In this document: positions 13,433 through 22,273 of the stretch, piece after piece
Layout of the letters: each line of letters opens with the position of its first letter
Position numbering within the stretch: position 1 is the stretch's first letter
Virus record (IMG/VR): IMGVR_UViG_3300035001_000007
Span: 1 to 38,350 of that record
DNA: 38,350 nt
Strand: one strand, 5' to 3'
Origin: a virus
Program-made: the position numbers and the translations under genes
The notes under the pieces: generated by a model
Seen by the model: only the letters and a program-made list of their open reading frames with translations
What the model was told of the DNA's origin: nothing
Databases searched by the model: none

Positions 13433-15558
13433 GCCAGGCGCCTACCGAAACGCTGCGCGCGGTTGTCAATGCCGTGGTGTCCGGCCTCGTGCCGCTCAAG
13501 ATGGAGCGACCGCAGCCCTTGAGCACCTGGGCCGAATCGAACTTCTACCTGTCGCCGGAGGCGAGCCACACGCAGGGGGAATGGAAGGCCTATCCGTTTC
13601 AGCGCGGATGGATGGATGCCTTCAGCAATGACGACATCGAAGAGGTGACGGTGCGCAAGGCGAAGCGCGTCGGCTATACGAAGACTCTGCTCGCCTTCAT
13701 CGCGTACAACGCGGCGCACCGCCGGCGGAAGCAGGCGCTGTGGATGCCGACCGACGATGACCGCGACAGCTTCGTGAAGTCGGAGATCGAGCCCATGCTG
13801 CGCGACGTGGCGGCGCTGAAGACGGTCATCGTGCCGGGCAAGGAAGACACGATGAAGCTGAAGAGCTTCTTCGGGTCGGTCCTGCATCTGCTCGGCGGCA
13901 AGGCCGCGCGTGCGTATCGCCGCATCACGGTGGCCGTCGCCGTGCTCGACGAAGCATCGGCCTTCGATCAGAAAATCGAGAAGTCGGCCGACCCGATCAC
14001 GCTCGCACGCGGCCGACTCGAAGGCGCGCCGTTCCCGAAGCTGGTCGCCGGAAGCACCGTGCGCATCAAGGACTTCGACCACATCGAGACGCGCGAGAAG
14101 AACGCCGACGCGCGCATGCGCTACCACGTCGTGTGCCCGCACTGCGATGCAGAGCACCCGCTCATCTGGGGCAGCAAGAAGGTGCGGCACGGCTTCAAGT
14201 GGGACGGCCACGACTACAACACCGTGCGGCATGTCTGCCCGCATTGCCACGAGTCGGTCACGCAAGCCGACTACCTGCGGATCTGGGATGACCGGGCAAT
14301 GTGGGTCAGCGAGTGCGGGCGGTATCGCTACAACCACCATCTGCACGTCTGGACCGATGCGCAGGGCGTCGTCATCCGCCCGCCGCGGCATGTGGCCTTT
14401 GTCGAGATGTGGAGCGCGTACAGCCCGCAACGCGCATGGTCCGACATCGTGCGGGAGTTCCTCGAAGCCACTATCAAGGCAAAGGCAGGGGACACGGCCC
14501 CGCTTGAAGGTTTCGTGAATGAGACGCTCGCGCAGTACTGGGAGGCTGTCGTCGAGCGCGCAGACGAGCACGCGCTCTCGCGCCGGGCAGAGGACTACCG
14601 TCGCTTCACGGTGCCCTATGGCGGCCTCGTGCTGGTCACGGGGGTGGACGTGCAAGACAACCGCTTCGAGCTGGTGACCTGGGCCATTGGCCGCGGCGAA
14701 GAGATGTGGTGCATCGACTACAGCGTCATCATGGCGAACCCCGCAGACGAGCGCGACTGGTCGCATCTCGATGCGTACCGCAAGACGATCTTCCAGCACG
14801 AGAGCGGGCAGGCGATGAAGATCGAAGCGATGGCCGTGGACACCGGCGGCCACTTCACGCACCAAGCCTACAACTACTGCCGCCAGCGCGAGCGGGATCG
14901 GGTGTTTGCCGTGCGCGGCGATCCGCAGCCGAGCAAGATGGTCAAGAGCAAGGCCACTGTGCAGGACGTGAACTGGGGCGGCAAGATCATCAAGCGTGGC
15001 GTCCGCCTTTGGTACGTCGGCACCGACACGGCGAAGGATTTGATGTACGGGCGTCTGTGCGTGGAACGCAAGGGCGCCGGCTTCGTTCACTTCAGCAATG
15101 ACCTGCCGCCGGAGTTCTACACCCAACTGACCTCTGAGGCGCGCGTGCCGCAGCGCGTCGCCGGCGGTGAGGCCTATCGGTGGATGAAGTCGCCAGGCGC
15201 ACGCAACGAGGCGTTGGACTGCACCGTCTACGCGATCTTCTGCACCCACATGCTTGGGCTGCACCTCTACACCGGAAAGATGTGGGAGCGGTTGGAGTCC
15301 ATCGTGCAGCCGCCGAACGGGGATTTGTTTCGCGTGGAACGGTCGCAAGAGGTTCCACCGATGGATGTTCCACGCGAAACGCAATCGGACGCACCGCCGG
15401 GACAGGCAAGCGTCGCGCCGTCCGCTGAGCTAGAAAAACTGCCACTCCCGCCTGCCAAGGAGACCCCGCCGCCGCCGGCCTTGCCTTCGAAAGTGGCACT
15501 GCCGCGTCGCACCATCCACCGCCCCTCCCGTCCATCTCAATCCGCTAGATCATGGTGA
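13429..15558 (+). CDS. terL: Terminase large subunit (lambda GpA family)
   Basis: A 709-residue packaging motor and nuclease. The ATPase region has the GpA-type Walker A variant KRVGYTKT (79-86) and Walker B VAVLDEAS (about 170-177). A zinc-finger-like insertion with Cys236/Cys239 and Cys270/Cys273 (two CPHC motifs) follows. The nuclease domain includes VTGVDVQDNRFEL with Asp407. The last 90 residues are Pro-rich and low-complexity, an extension beyond the core family. Start is GTG 13429 overlapping the small subunit stop (GTGA); the frame upstream is not protein-like. It cuts concatemers and drives DNA into the prohead. Confidence 0.95.
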   Translation: MSQAPTETLRAVVNAVVSGLVPLKMERPQPLSTWAESNFYLSPEASHTQGEWKAYPFQRGWMDAFSNDDIEEVTVRKAKRVGYTKTLLAFIAYNAAHRRRKQALWMPTDDDRDSFVKSEIEPMLRDVAALKTVIVPGKEDTMKLKSFFGSVLHLLGGKAARAYRRITVAVAVLDEASAFDQKIEKSADPITLARGRLEGAPFPKLVAGSTVRIKDFDHIETREKNADARMRYHVVCPHCDAEHPLIWGSKKVRHGFKWDGHDYNTVRHVCPHCHESVTQADYLRIWDDRAMWVSECGRYRYNHHLHVWTDAQGVVIRPPRHVAFVEMWSAYSPQRAWSDIVREFLEATIKAKAGDTAPLEGFVNETLAQYWEAVVERADEHALSRRAEDYRRFTVPYGGLVLVTGVDVQDNRFELVTWAIGRGEEMWCIDYSVIMANPADERDWSHLDAYRKTIFQHESGQAMKIEAMAVDTGGHFTHQAYNYCRQRERDRVFAVRGDPQPSKMVKSKATVQDVNWGGKIIKRGVRLWYVGTDTAKDLMYGRLCVERKGAGFVHFSNDLPPEFYTQLTSEARVPQRVAGGEAYRWMKSPGARNEALDCTVYAIFCTHMLGLHLYTGKMWERLESIVQPPNGDLFRVERSQEVPPMDVPRETQSDAPPGQASVAPSAELEKLPLPPAKETPPPPALPSKVALPRRTIHRPSRPSQSARSW

Positions 15559-15854
15559 ATACCAGCAACCGAAACGACATCGTTCTTGACATTCTCGGCC
15601 GCGTGCAGGAAGCGCTCGCTGAAGCCAGAGGCGAGCTGACCCCCGAGCTTGTGAAGAGCGTTGAGGCAGGGGTCCGCGCCGACTGGGGAGGTGATCGCGT
15701 ATTCATCGCGAAGCGACGCGGCGAGGGGCATAGCAGCCGCAATAGCCGCATCTTCCGTGACTACCTGGCCGGCGAGCGGGTCAAGCTACTTTCGCGCCGG
15801 TACGAGTTGTCCGAGCGGCAGGTGCTGCGCATCATCAAGGCGCCCACGAGATAG
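15552..15854 (+). CDS. Mor-like transcription activator
   Basis: A 100-residue protein that fits the Mor/C family of Mu-type phages: an N-terminal helical dimerisation region (DILGRVQEALAEARGELTPE), then RADWGGDRVFIAKRRGEG and a C-terminal helix-turn-helix (RNSRIFRDYLAGERVKLLSRRYELSERQVLRI in part). Mor activates middle transcription in Mu. Here it starts inside the end of the terminase gene (7-bp overlap) and is followed by a moron, so it may activate late genes or the moron. No Mu-type transposase is present, so it was recruited into a lambda-like genome. Confidence 0.85.
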   Translation: MVNTSNRNDIVLDILGRVQEALAEARGELTPELVKSVEAGVRADWGGDRVFIAKRRGEGHSSRNSRIFRDYLAGERVKLLSRRYELSERQVLRIIKAPTR

Positions 15855-15898
15855 CCGAACTCTGCTAGAAGTCGTCCTTCCAACAGTAGGAGGACACA

Positions 15899-16558
15899 AT
15901 GCCGGATTTGACTTTTCTGAATCAAATATCAACCTTCATAGCTATCTGCACCGCAATCTATGGGTTGAATTCCTGGCGACGCGAACATCGTGGGAAGCGG
16001 CAGGCCGAGCTATGCGAAGACGCGTTGACGCTCTTCTACGAGGCAAAGTCTGTCATAGGGTACGTTAGAAGTCCGGCGAGCTTTACGAGCGAGACTGATG
16101 AAATCGTCCGCCAAGAAGCTGAGTCGATCCAGAAGTACCAAGCGAGAAAGGCCGCATTTGTGGTTTTCAAGAGATTCCGCGACCACAAAGAACTCTTCGC
16201 GAAAATTCATGCGATGCGGTATCGATTCATGGCCCAGATCGGCAAGGAGCAAGCGGAGCCATTTGAAGAGCTTCGACGTGTTCAGAACGAGATCCAACTC
16301 GCAGCTGAGATGCTGTCCCACCTGTGGGCCAAAACATACTATCGAACCGAGGATCAACTCGAGTCCGATCGAACGATGGTTAAGAAATACGAGAGCATCT
16401 TTTGGGAGGGCATGGCGGAGGCGTACGGCTTGAAGGATGACATACCCGAGAGGATCGATGCATTGATCTCGAATCTAGAAAAAACCTCCAAAACAATCAT
16501 TGAAGGACGCGGTTGGATCAGCGGTTTTCTGGACCGGAAGCTCGGCCGCGAGAGATAG
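15899..16558 (+). CDS. Membrane-anchored unknown protein (moron)
   Basis: A 219-residue protein. Residues 8-24 (NQISTFIAICTAIYGLNSW) form one membrane segment, followed by a basic stop-transfer (RREHRGKR) and a long helical cytoplasmic domain. There is no signal peptidase site. A strong AGGAGG lies six bases before the ATG. The gene is clearly lower in GC than the flanking phage genes and interrupts the terminase-portal module with gaps on both sides, which are signs of an inserted moron. Such genes often act in superinfection exclusion or defence; the family is not recognised. Confidence 0.75.
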   Translation: MPDLTFLNQISTFIAICTAIYGLNSWRREHRGKRQAELCEDALTLFYEAKSVIGYVRSPASFTSETDEIVRQEAESIQKYQARKAAFVVFKRFRDHKELFAKIHAMRYRFMAQIGKEQAEPFEELRRVQNEIQLAAEMLSHLWAKTYYRTEDQLESDRTMVKKYESIFWEGMAEAYGLKDDIPERIDALISNLEKTSKTIIEGRGWISGFLDRKLGRER

Positions 16559-16650
16559 CCATCCGGGGCGGCGCAATGTGACACGACTCGCCTTGTCGAT
16601 GTCATCTGATGCCTTCGATAGTGCGGTCAACACTGACCAAAGGTCCGACC

Positions 16651-17196
16651 GTGTCTATCGATACTTCCAACCCCGAACCCATCTCCATCATTCCCGGCGA
16701 CACCGTTAAATGGACGCGGTCGCTAGCGGACAATCCGGCTTCGGCCGGCTGGGCGTTGAGCTACGAGTTGCTCAATGCACAGCATAGATACCAGATTGCC
16801 GCGTCCGCTGACGGCGACGCGCATCGCGTCGTCATCCCCGCGTCGACGACGGAGACCTATGCGCCCGGGGCCTACGATTGGCGTGCTCGCGTCACAAACG
16901 CAGACGAGGTGTACACGGTCGCCACCGGCCGCTTGACCGTTGCACCATCGTTTGGCGCGGCTGCTGACGTTCGGTCGCACGCTCGGCGGACGCTCGACGC
17001 CATCGAGGCAGTACTCGAAGGCAGGGCCTCCAGCGCAACCGCAGAATACGAGATCAACGGCAGGCGCTTAAAGTACATCCCGCTCAACGAACTGCACGCA
17101 ATGCGCTCGAAGTATCAGCGCGAGGTCGCGGCGGAAGAGGGCAAGAGCGGGTCGCGCGGCGTGTCGGGCCGCATCATGGTGAGGTTCGGCCAATGA
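16651..17196 (+). CDS. Head-tail joining protein (gpW-like) with N-terminal beta domain
   Basis: About 181 residues. The C-terminal region (RRTLDAIEAVLEGRASSATA, then EINGRRLKYIPLNELHAMR) has the pattern of short head-tail joining proteins of the gpW type in lambdoid phages. The N-terminal 100 residues are a beta-rich, Ig-like domain. The GTG at 16651 is chosen because AAGG lies seven bases upstream; an ATG at 16609 is in frame but lacks a ribosome site. It ends on an ATGA overlap with the portal gene, where gpW lies in lambda-like genomes. Confidence 0.7.
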   Translation: MSIDTSNPEPISIIPGDTVKWTRSLADNPASAGWALSYELLNAQHRYQIAASADGDAHRVVIPASTTETYAPGAYDWRARVTNADEVYTVATGRLTVAPSFGAAADVRSHARRTLDAIEAVLEGRASSATAEYEINGRRLKYIPLNELHAMRSKYQREVAAEEGKSGSRGVSGRIMVRFGQ

Positions 17197-18737
17197 AGGC
17201 GCCGGCATTCCTTCGGAGCATCTTCCGCGGCAAGCCCGAAGCGAAGAAGAAGCAGGTTCGACGGTTTCAGGCGGCGCGCATCGATCGGCTGTCGGCCGAC
17301 TGGATCGCGACCTATTCGAGCATCAACGAAGAGCTGCGCGGAGACCTCGACCGGCTTCGGGCACGCGGTCGGGAGCTGCGCAACAACAACGACTATGCCC
17401 GCAAGTTCTGCGGCATGGTCGAAACCAACATGGTGGGTCCGGCGGGTTTCGTCATGCAGGCGCGCGTCGAGAACGCTCCGGGCAAGGCTGACAAGCTCGC
17501 GAACGATGCCATCGAAGCGGCCTTCATCCGCTGGCAGGCTGTCTGCGATGTCACCGGCAGGCAGTCGCTGCGCGACATGTGCGAAACGCTGGTCGGCGGC
17601 CTCCCATGCGATGGTGAGTTTCTAGTGCGGCTCGTGCGCGGTGCCGACGCGCGCAACGAGTTCAACTTCGCACTGCAGCTCATCGACGTGGACCGGATCG
17701 ACACGACATTCAACGGCATCGAGCACTCGACGGGAAACACCGTCATCATGGGCGTGGAGGTGGATGCGTACCGCCGAACCGTTGCGGTCCACATCTTCGA
17801 GGCACATCCGAATGATGGTCCGCGCACGTCGCGGCGGCGCGTGCGCCTGCCTGCGGAAGACATCATTCATGGCTTCAAGGTGGAACGCGCCGAGCAGGTT
17901 CGCGGCATCCCATGGATGGCGCCTGGCATGCTGAGCTTGCACCACCTGGGCGGCTTCATGCTCGCCGCGGTGCTGGCGGCTGAACACGGCGCCAACCACT
18001 TCGGCTTCTTCACCCAGAACCAGGATGCAGCGCCCGGCACGCTGCCCATTGGTCAGCAGGAAGGCGAGGGCGACGCGATCACAACGAGTCAGCCCGGTGT
18101 GTACGACACGCTGCCGCCTGGCTACGACTTCAAGCCGCACGAGAGCAAGTACCCGAACGAAGTCTTCGGCCCCTTCGTGAAGACCGCGCTGCAGCGCGTG
18201 GCGAGCGGCTGGCGTGTGTCCTATCACGCGCTTGCCAACGATCTCGAAGGCGTCAACTTCTCCAGCATCCGCAGCGGCACGCTGGACGAGCGCGACCGCT
18301 GGGCGTCCGATCAACAGTGGTTCATCGACATCCTGCTCAAGCGCGTGCGTGCCGAATGGATGGTGATGTCGCTGCTATCGAATGCGATCACTATGCCGAA
18401 CGGCAGTCCGCTTCCCGCGGCGAAGGTGGCGAAGTTCGCCACGCATGACTGGCTCGGCCGCCGCTGGGAGTGGGTCGACCCGCTCAAGGACATGAACGCG
18501 CGCATTGCCGGCGTCGGCGCAGGGTTGGTTGCGCCGCAGGACTTGAGCGCGCAGATGGGCCGCGACTTCTACGACACGATGGTGAAGATCAAGGAAGCGC
18601 AAGACCTCGCGAAGCAGCTCGGCATCGTGCTGCCTGCCTATGCGACAAAGGTCGCGGCACCGGCGCCGAAGGCTGCACCGAAGGGCCAGCCTGTGGATGC
18701 CGAAGAGGACGAAGAGGAAGAAGAAGCCGCGACATAG
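17193..18737 (+). CDS. Portal protein (lambda GpB family)
   Basis: A 514-residue portal protein. The family features are RELRNNNDYARKFCGMVETN near 62-85, LVGGLPCDGEFLVRLVRG near 130-150, the LIDVDRIDT strand, and the EGVNFSSIRSGTLDERD segment near 350-367. It forms the dodecameric ring through which DNA enters the capsid and to which the tail joins. The last 30 residues are acidic and low-complexity. The ATG overlaps the previous stop by 4 bp. Codon use is like its neighbours. Confidence 0.95.
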   Translation: MKAPAFLRSIFRGKPEAKKKQVRRFQAARIDRLSADWIATYSSINEELRGDLDRLRARGRELRNNNDYARKFCGMVETNMVGPAGFVMQARVENAPGKADKLANDAIEAAFIRWQAVCDVTGRQSLRDMCETLVGGLPCDGEFLVRLVRGADARNEFNFALQLIDVDRIDTTFNGIEHSTGNTVIMGVEVDAYRRTVAVHIFEAHPNDGPRTSRRRVRLPAEDIIHGFKVERAEQVRGIPWMAPGMLSLHHLGGFMLAAVLAAEHGANHFGFFTQNQDAAPGTLPIGQQEGEGDAITTSQPGVYDTLPPGYDFKPHESKYPNEVFGPFVKTALQRVASGWRVSYHALANDLEGVNFSSIRSGTLDERDRWASDQQWFIDILLKRVRAEWMVMSLLSNAITMPNGSPLPAAKVAKFATHDWLGRRWEWVDPLKDMNARIAGVGAGLVAPQDLSAQMGRDFYDTMVKIKEAQDLAKQLGIVLPAYATKVAAPAPKAAPKGQPVDAEEDEEEEEAAT

Positions 18738-18787
18738 TGACATCGCGCGCCTTATGAATGTCAGTGCCGCGAAGTTGCAATAGCGGC

Positions 18788-20653
18788 ATGACTTCAAGTC
18801 TTCCTCAAGCTCTTCGCGAGCAACTGCCAACGGGTCAACTCAAGCGCGCTTTCGTTGTGGAGCGTGCTTCCATCGACGAAGAGGCGCGCACCGTGAAGCT
18901 CGCCTTCGCGAGCGAAACGCCGGTAGATCGCGGCTGGTTCATCGAGGTGCTGGACCTCAGTCGCAAGTCAATGCGCATCGGCCGTCTCACGGCCGGCGCC
19001 AACCTCCTTTGTGACCACGACACACGAGATGTCGTCGCGGTTGTCGAGTCTGTGGAAATCGGTTCGGACAAGGTAGCCCGTGCCGTGGTGCGCTTCGGTC
19101 GAAGCGTGCGCGCAGAGGAAGTCTTCCGCGACGTGATCGACGGAATCCGCGTCAACGTGTCGGTGGGCTACATCATCCACGAAGCCATTCTGGAAGGCAC
19201 GAGGGACGGGTCTGACACCTACCGCGTGACCGACTGGGAGCCCTTCGAGTTGTCTCTGGTCAGCGTGCAAGCGGACGCGACTGTCGGTGTCGGCCGCAGT
19301 CTCCCCGCCGATCTGCCGGCCGTTCCTTCCCTTCCTTCCATTTCCCCATCTTCTTCGGAGAACCGCGCCATGACGACGCCTGCAACCACGCCCGCCGCTA
19401 TCCCGGCACCCACCATCGAAACGCCCGTGCAGCGCAACCACGCTGCCGAGATCAGCAAGATCGCCGCCGCCATGCCTGGCGGTGCCGAGCTGGCAATGCG
19501 TTCCATCCAGGCCGGCCATACGGTCGAGCAATTCCAAGCTGAGGCGATTCGCGCCCTCGCTTCCAAGCCCGTGCCCACCGCCGACATCGGCATGACGCCG
19601 AAGGAAACCCGCCGCTTCAGCATGGTGCGTGCGCTCAACGCGCTGGCGAACCCGGGCGATGTCGCGGCGCGCAATGCCGCGGCCTTCGAATTCGAATGCT
19701 CGAATGCGACGGCGACGAAGCTCGGCAAGACCTCCCGGGGCATCCTGATTCCGTTCGACGTGCAGAAGCGCGACATGGTGGTCGGCACGCCGACCGCTGG
19801 CGGCAACCTCGTTGCCACGGATCTGCTGTCGGGCGACTTCATCACCATCCTGCGCGACGCGATGGTGCTCAACACCCTGGGCGTTCGCTTCCTGTCCGGG
19901 CTGGTGGGCAACATCGCGATTCCGAAGCAAACCGGCTCGGGTAGCGCCTACTGGGTGGCGGAAGGCCAGGCGCCCGACGAGAGCAGCGCCGCCATCGGCC
20001 AAGTGGCAATGTCGCCGAAGACGGTCGGTGCCTTCACCGACATCAGCCGCAAGCTGCTGCTGCAGTCGAGCATCGACGTGGAGAGCTTCGTCTCGGCTGA
20101 CCTGGCGATGGTGCTCGGCCTTGCCATCCAACGCGCAGCCATCGCCGGCGGCACCGTCGCGAACGAGCCGAGCGGCATCCTCGCGAAGATCGCAGCGAGT
20201 GTCGTCGGCGGCGTCGATGGCGGCGCGCCGGACTGGGACAGCGTCGTGGACCTCGAAACGGCGGTCTCGGTCGCGAATGCCGACGTGGGCACGCTCGCCT
20301 ATCTCACCAATGCGAAGGTTCGCGGCAAGCTGAAGAAGACCTTCGTGGATGGCCCGGGCGCGGGCGAGCGCGTGTGGCAGAAGGGCAGCGAGCCGTTGAA
20401 CGGTTACCGCGCGGCCGTGACCAACGCCGTTCCGAGCAATCTCGCGAAGGGTGCCGGCACGAACCTGTCTGCCCTCATCTTCGGCAACTTCGCGGATCTC
20501 GTGATCGGCATGTGGGGCGGCCTCGACCTGATGGTCGATCCGTACACGCACAGCACCACGGGCACCGTGCGCGTGACGGCACTGCAGGACGTGGATGTCG
20601 CCGTGCGCAACGTCGAGAGCTTCGCCACGATGGAAGACGCGGAGACCGCGTAA
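18788..20653 (+). CDS. Fused HK97-type prohead protease and major capsid protein
   Basis: A 621-residue fusion. Residues 20-175 are an S78/U35-type prohead protease with candidate catalytic His77 (LLCDHD) and Ser125 (VNVSVGY). A Pro/Thr/Ala-rich linker and helical scaffold-like region follow (about 180-290), then an HK97-fold capsid domain from about 310 (FDVQKRDMVVGT, GGNLVATDLL, AVTNAVPSNL). An in-frame ATG at 19370 (Met195) has GGAG nine bases upstream and could give the scaffold-capsid part alone. The 18788 start is chosen over ATG 18758 by family likeness; neither has a good ribosome site. Fused forms are known in NCBI annotation of betaproteobacterial phages. Confidence 0.93.
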   Translation: MTSSLPQALREQLPTGQLKRAFVVERASIDEEARTVKLAFASETPVDRGWFIEVLDLSRKSMRIGRLTAGANLLCDHDTRDVVAVVESVEIGSDKVARAVVRFGRSVRAEEVFRDVIDGIRVNVSVGYIIHEAILEGTRDGSDTYRVTDWEPFELSLVSVQADATVGVGRSLPADLPAVPSLPSISPSSSENRAMTTPATTPAAIPAPTIETPVQRNHAAEISKIAAAMPGGAELAMRSIQAGHTVEQFQAEAIRALASKPVPTADIGMTPKETRRFSMVRALNALANPGDVAARNAAAFEFECSNATATKLGKTSRGILIPFDVQKRDMVVGTPTAGGNLVATDLLSGDFITILRDAMVLNTLGVRFLSGLVGNIAIPKQTGSGSAYWVAEGQAPDESSAAIGQVAMSPKTVGAFTDISRKLLLQSSIDVESFVSADLAMVLGLAIQRAAIAGGTVANEPSGILAKIAASVVGGVDGGAPDWDSVVDLETAVSVANADVGTLAYLTNAKVRGKLKKTFVDGPGAGERVWQKGSEPLNGYRAAVTNAVPSNLAKGAGTNLSALIFGNFADLVIGMWGGLDLMVDPYTHSTTGTVRVTALQDVDVAVRNVESFATMEDAETA

Positions 20654-20657
20654 GCCC

Positions 20658-20942
20658 ATGTTCGCCGAAGACCTGTCCGTTTTCTTCAGCGACTTTGCGA
20701 TGGACGCTTCGTTCACCGTCGAAGGCGTGCAGAGGACCGCGCGCGTCATCTTCGACCGCCCCTATGCGGCGCCGTTCGGCGTGCAGGTTGATGCGGATGC
20801 ACCGGCATGCCAAGGCGCGACCGAAGCGCTCGCCGGCCTGCAGCGCGATGACGCGATCACCGTCGATGGGAAACCGTTCGAAGTGGTGCGTGCGGAGGCG
20901 GATGGGACCGGCGTGACGAACCTCATCCTGCGGAGCGCCTGA
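20658..20942 (+). CDS. Head-tail attachment protein
   Basis: A 94-residue protein starting four bases after the capsid stop, with GGAG upstream. It is beta-rich (AMDASFTVEGVQRTARVIFDRP, then DAITVDGKPFEVVRAEAD) and resembles short lambda FII-like head-tail attachment proteins. Position after the capsid and before the tail genes supports this. Residue-level identity cannot be verified here. Confidence 0.7.
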   Translation: MFAEDLSVFFSDFAMDASFTVEGVQRTARVIFDRPYAAPFGVQVDADAPACQGATEALAGLQRDDAITVDGKPFEVVRAEADGTGVTNLILRSA

Positions 20943-20944
20943 CC

Positions 20945-21352
20945 GTGCTTCTTCTCGAACCCAACATTGTCGAACGGTTGCGCGGCGTGCTGCCTGCCTG
21001 GGAAGTCATGGGCTTCTCGACGGGCAAGGGCAATCGTGACGCTGCTGCGCTGGTGTCGGTCATGTTCGCCGCGGGGGCGCTGGCGGACGTGAAGGAGGGC
21101 GCTGTCGGCCTGTCGCCCGGCTGGAGCGTCCTGCTCTCGGTCAAGCGCGGCCCGGCGGCGGCGGCGCTGCTCGACACGGCGATTGCGACGGTGATCGAGG
21201 GGCTTCACAACTGGGCGCCCGGTGCAGCCGGCGGCCGGACCTGGGGCGCGCTGAAGCTGGCGCGCTTCGGCCCGCCCGACTTCCCGGACAGCGGCCTCAT
21301 CGGCATCGAACTTCTCTTCTCCACGACGGGCCGCTACTTCGGCCAAGAGTGA
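20945..21352 (+). CDS. Tail completion/terminator-like protein
   Basis: A 135-residue protein starting at GTG 20945, two bases after the preceding stop. Its pattern (a first helix IVERLRGVLP, a strand ALVSVMFAAGALADVKEGAV, then helix AAALLDTAIATVIEGLHNW) fits the small alpha/beta tail-terminator or Gp37-type proteins that lie just before the tail tube gene. The location supports this. Function is inferred from position and fold pattern. Confidence 0.65.
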   Translation: MLLLEPNIVERLRGVLPAWEVMGFSTGKGNRDAAALVSVMFAAGALADVKEGAVGLSPGWSVLLSVKRGPAAAALLDTAIATVIEGLHNWAPGAAGGRTWGALKLARFGPPDFPDSGLIGIELLFSTTGRYFGQE

Positions 21353-21372
21353 ACCCAACCTACGGAGCCACC

Positions 21373-22161
21373 ATGGCAAACATCTTCGAAAAGAGTCAGT
21401 ACATCATCCCGCGTGGCCGCGTCTTCTTCGACGTGCTCGACGCGGCCGATCAGCTCACGGGCGAGCGCCACCTCGGCAACTGCCCCACCGTCACGCTCAA
21501 CATCGCGACGGAGAAGGCGCCGCACTACAGCGCTGAGACGGGACCCGGCGTCAAGGATGCGAACCGCGTCGTTCGCATCGACCGAACCGGAAAGATCACC
21601 TGCGACAACATGAGCGCAGACAACCGCGCGATGTTCATCTCGGGGGAGAAGTCCACGGTCACGCAAGCGACCGGCGCCGTTGCCGCCGAAGAGATCGTCG
21701 TCATTCCGGGCCGGTTCTATCAGCTCGGCCGGACCGACGCGAATCCGGCAGGGGCGCGCAAGGTGTCGGCGGTGGTGGTGACGCCCGAAGCGGGCGGCGA
21801 GCCCTACGAGCTGGGCACGGACTACACCGTCGATGCTGCGCTGGGCCGGCTGCAGATCCTGGCGGGCGGTTCCATCCCGGCCGGGAAGATCAACGTCGCC
21901 TATTCGAAGCCGGCCACCACTTGGCTGAGCATCAAGTCCGGCGACAAGGCCGAGCTGCGCGGCGCGCTGCGCGTTCTTTCGAACGTGGCTGAGGGCGAGC
22001 AGAGCGACACCTATTGCCCGCTCGTGACGCTCGCACCCACCGGTGACATGTCGCTCATCACGAGCGATGACGGCTATGTGCAGATGGAATTCGACATCGA
22101 GGTGCTGACGCCGCCCAACGGCGTCGCGATCTTTGTCGACGGCCGCCCGCTGGAGGTCTGA
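21373..22161 (+). CDS. Major tail (tube) protein
   Basis: About 262 residues. The start ATG 21373 has GGAG five bases upstream; the frame is open further upstream but without a start signal. The N-terminal half (FFDVLDAADQLTGERHLGNCPTVTLNIATE in part) is a beta-sandwich like siphovirus tail tube proteins. Residues about 150-190 carry an extra repeat (YELGTDYTVDAALGRLQIL) that recurs in the tail proteins downstream. The position directly before the tape measure confirms the role. Confidence 0.8.
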   Translation: MANIFEKSQYIIPRGRVFFDVLDAADQLTGERHLGNCPTVTLNIATEKAPHYSAETGPGVKDANRVVRIDRTGKITCDNMSADNRAMFISGEKSTVTQATGAVAAEEIVVIPGRFYQLGRTDANPAGARKVSAVVVTPEAGGEPYELGTDYTVDAALGRLQILAGGSIPAGKINVAYSKPATTWLSIKSGDKAELRGALRVLSNVAEGEQSDTYCPLVTLAPTGDMSLITSDDGYVQMEFDIEVLTPPNGVAIFVDGRPLEV

Positions 22162-22172
22162 CCTTCGTACTT

Positions 22173-22198
22173 CGCCGCCGCTCTTCTGAGCGGCGGCG
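22173..22198 (+). other. Strong hairpin between tail tube and tape measure genes
   Basis: CGCCGCCGCTC (22173-22183) pairs perfectly with GAGCGGCGGCG (22188-22198) around loop TTCT: an 11-bp stem with no T run after it. It lies in the 112-bp gap where lambda-like phages usually have tail assembly chaperone genes; none is found here. It may stabilise the upstream tail-tube message or attenuate tape-measure expression. Confidence 0.6.
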
Positions 22199-22273
22199 GC
22201 GCCTGGCGCTTCGATCAGAGTCGCCAACCGTCGCCGCACCGGCCCCTCCCACCGTCTCATCAAAGGTTCCCCA

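Noticed and set aside
13045-15384. Long minus-strand open frame opposite the terminase large subunit
   Set aside because: It is a high-GC shadow: the product is Arg/His/Ala-rich without family motifs, and the plus strand holds an unmistakable terminase.
18968-20749. Minus-strand open frame opposite the protease-capsid gene
   Set aside because: Shadow frame with His/Arg-rich product; the plus strand is a clear structural protein.
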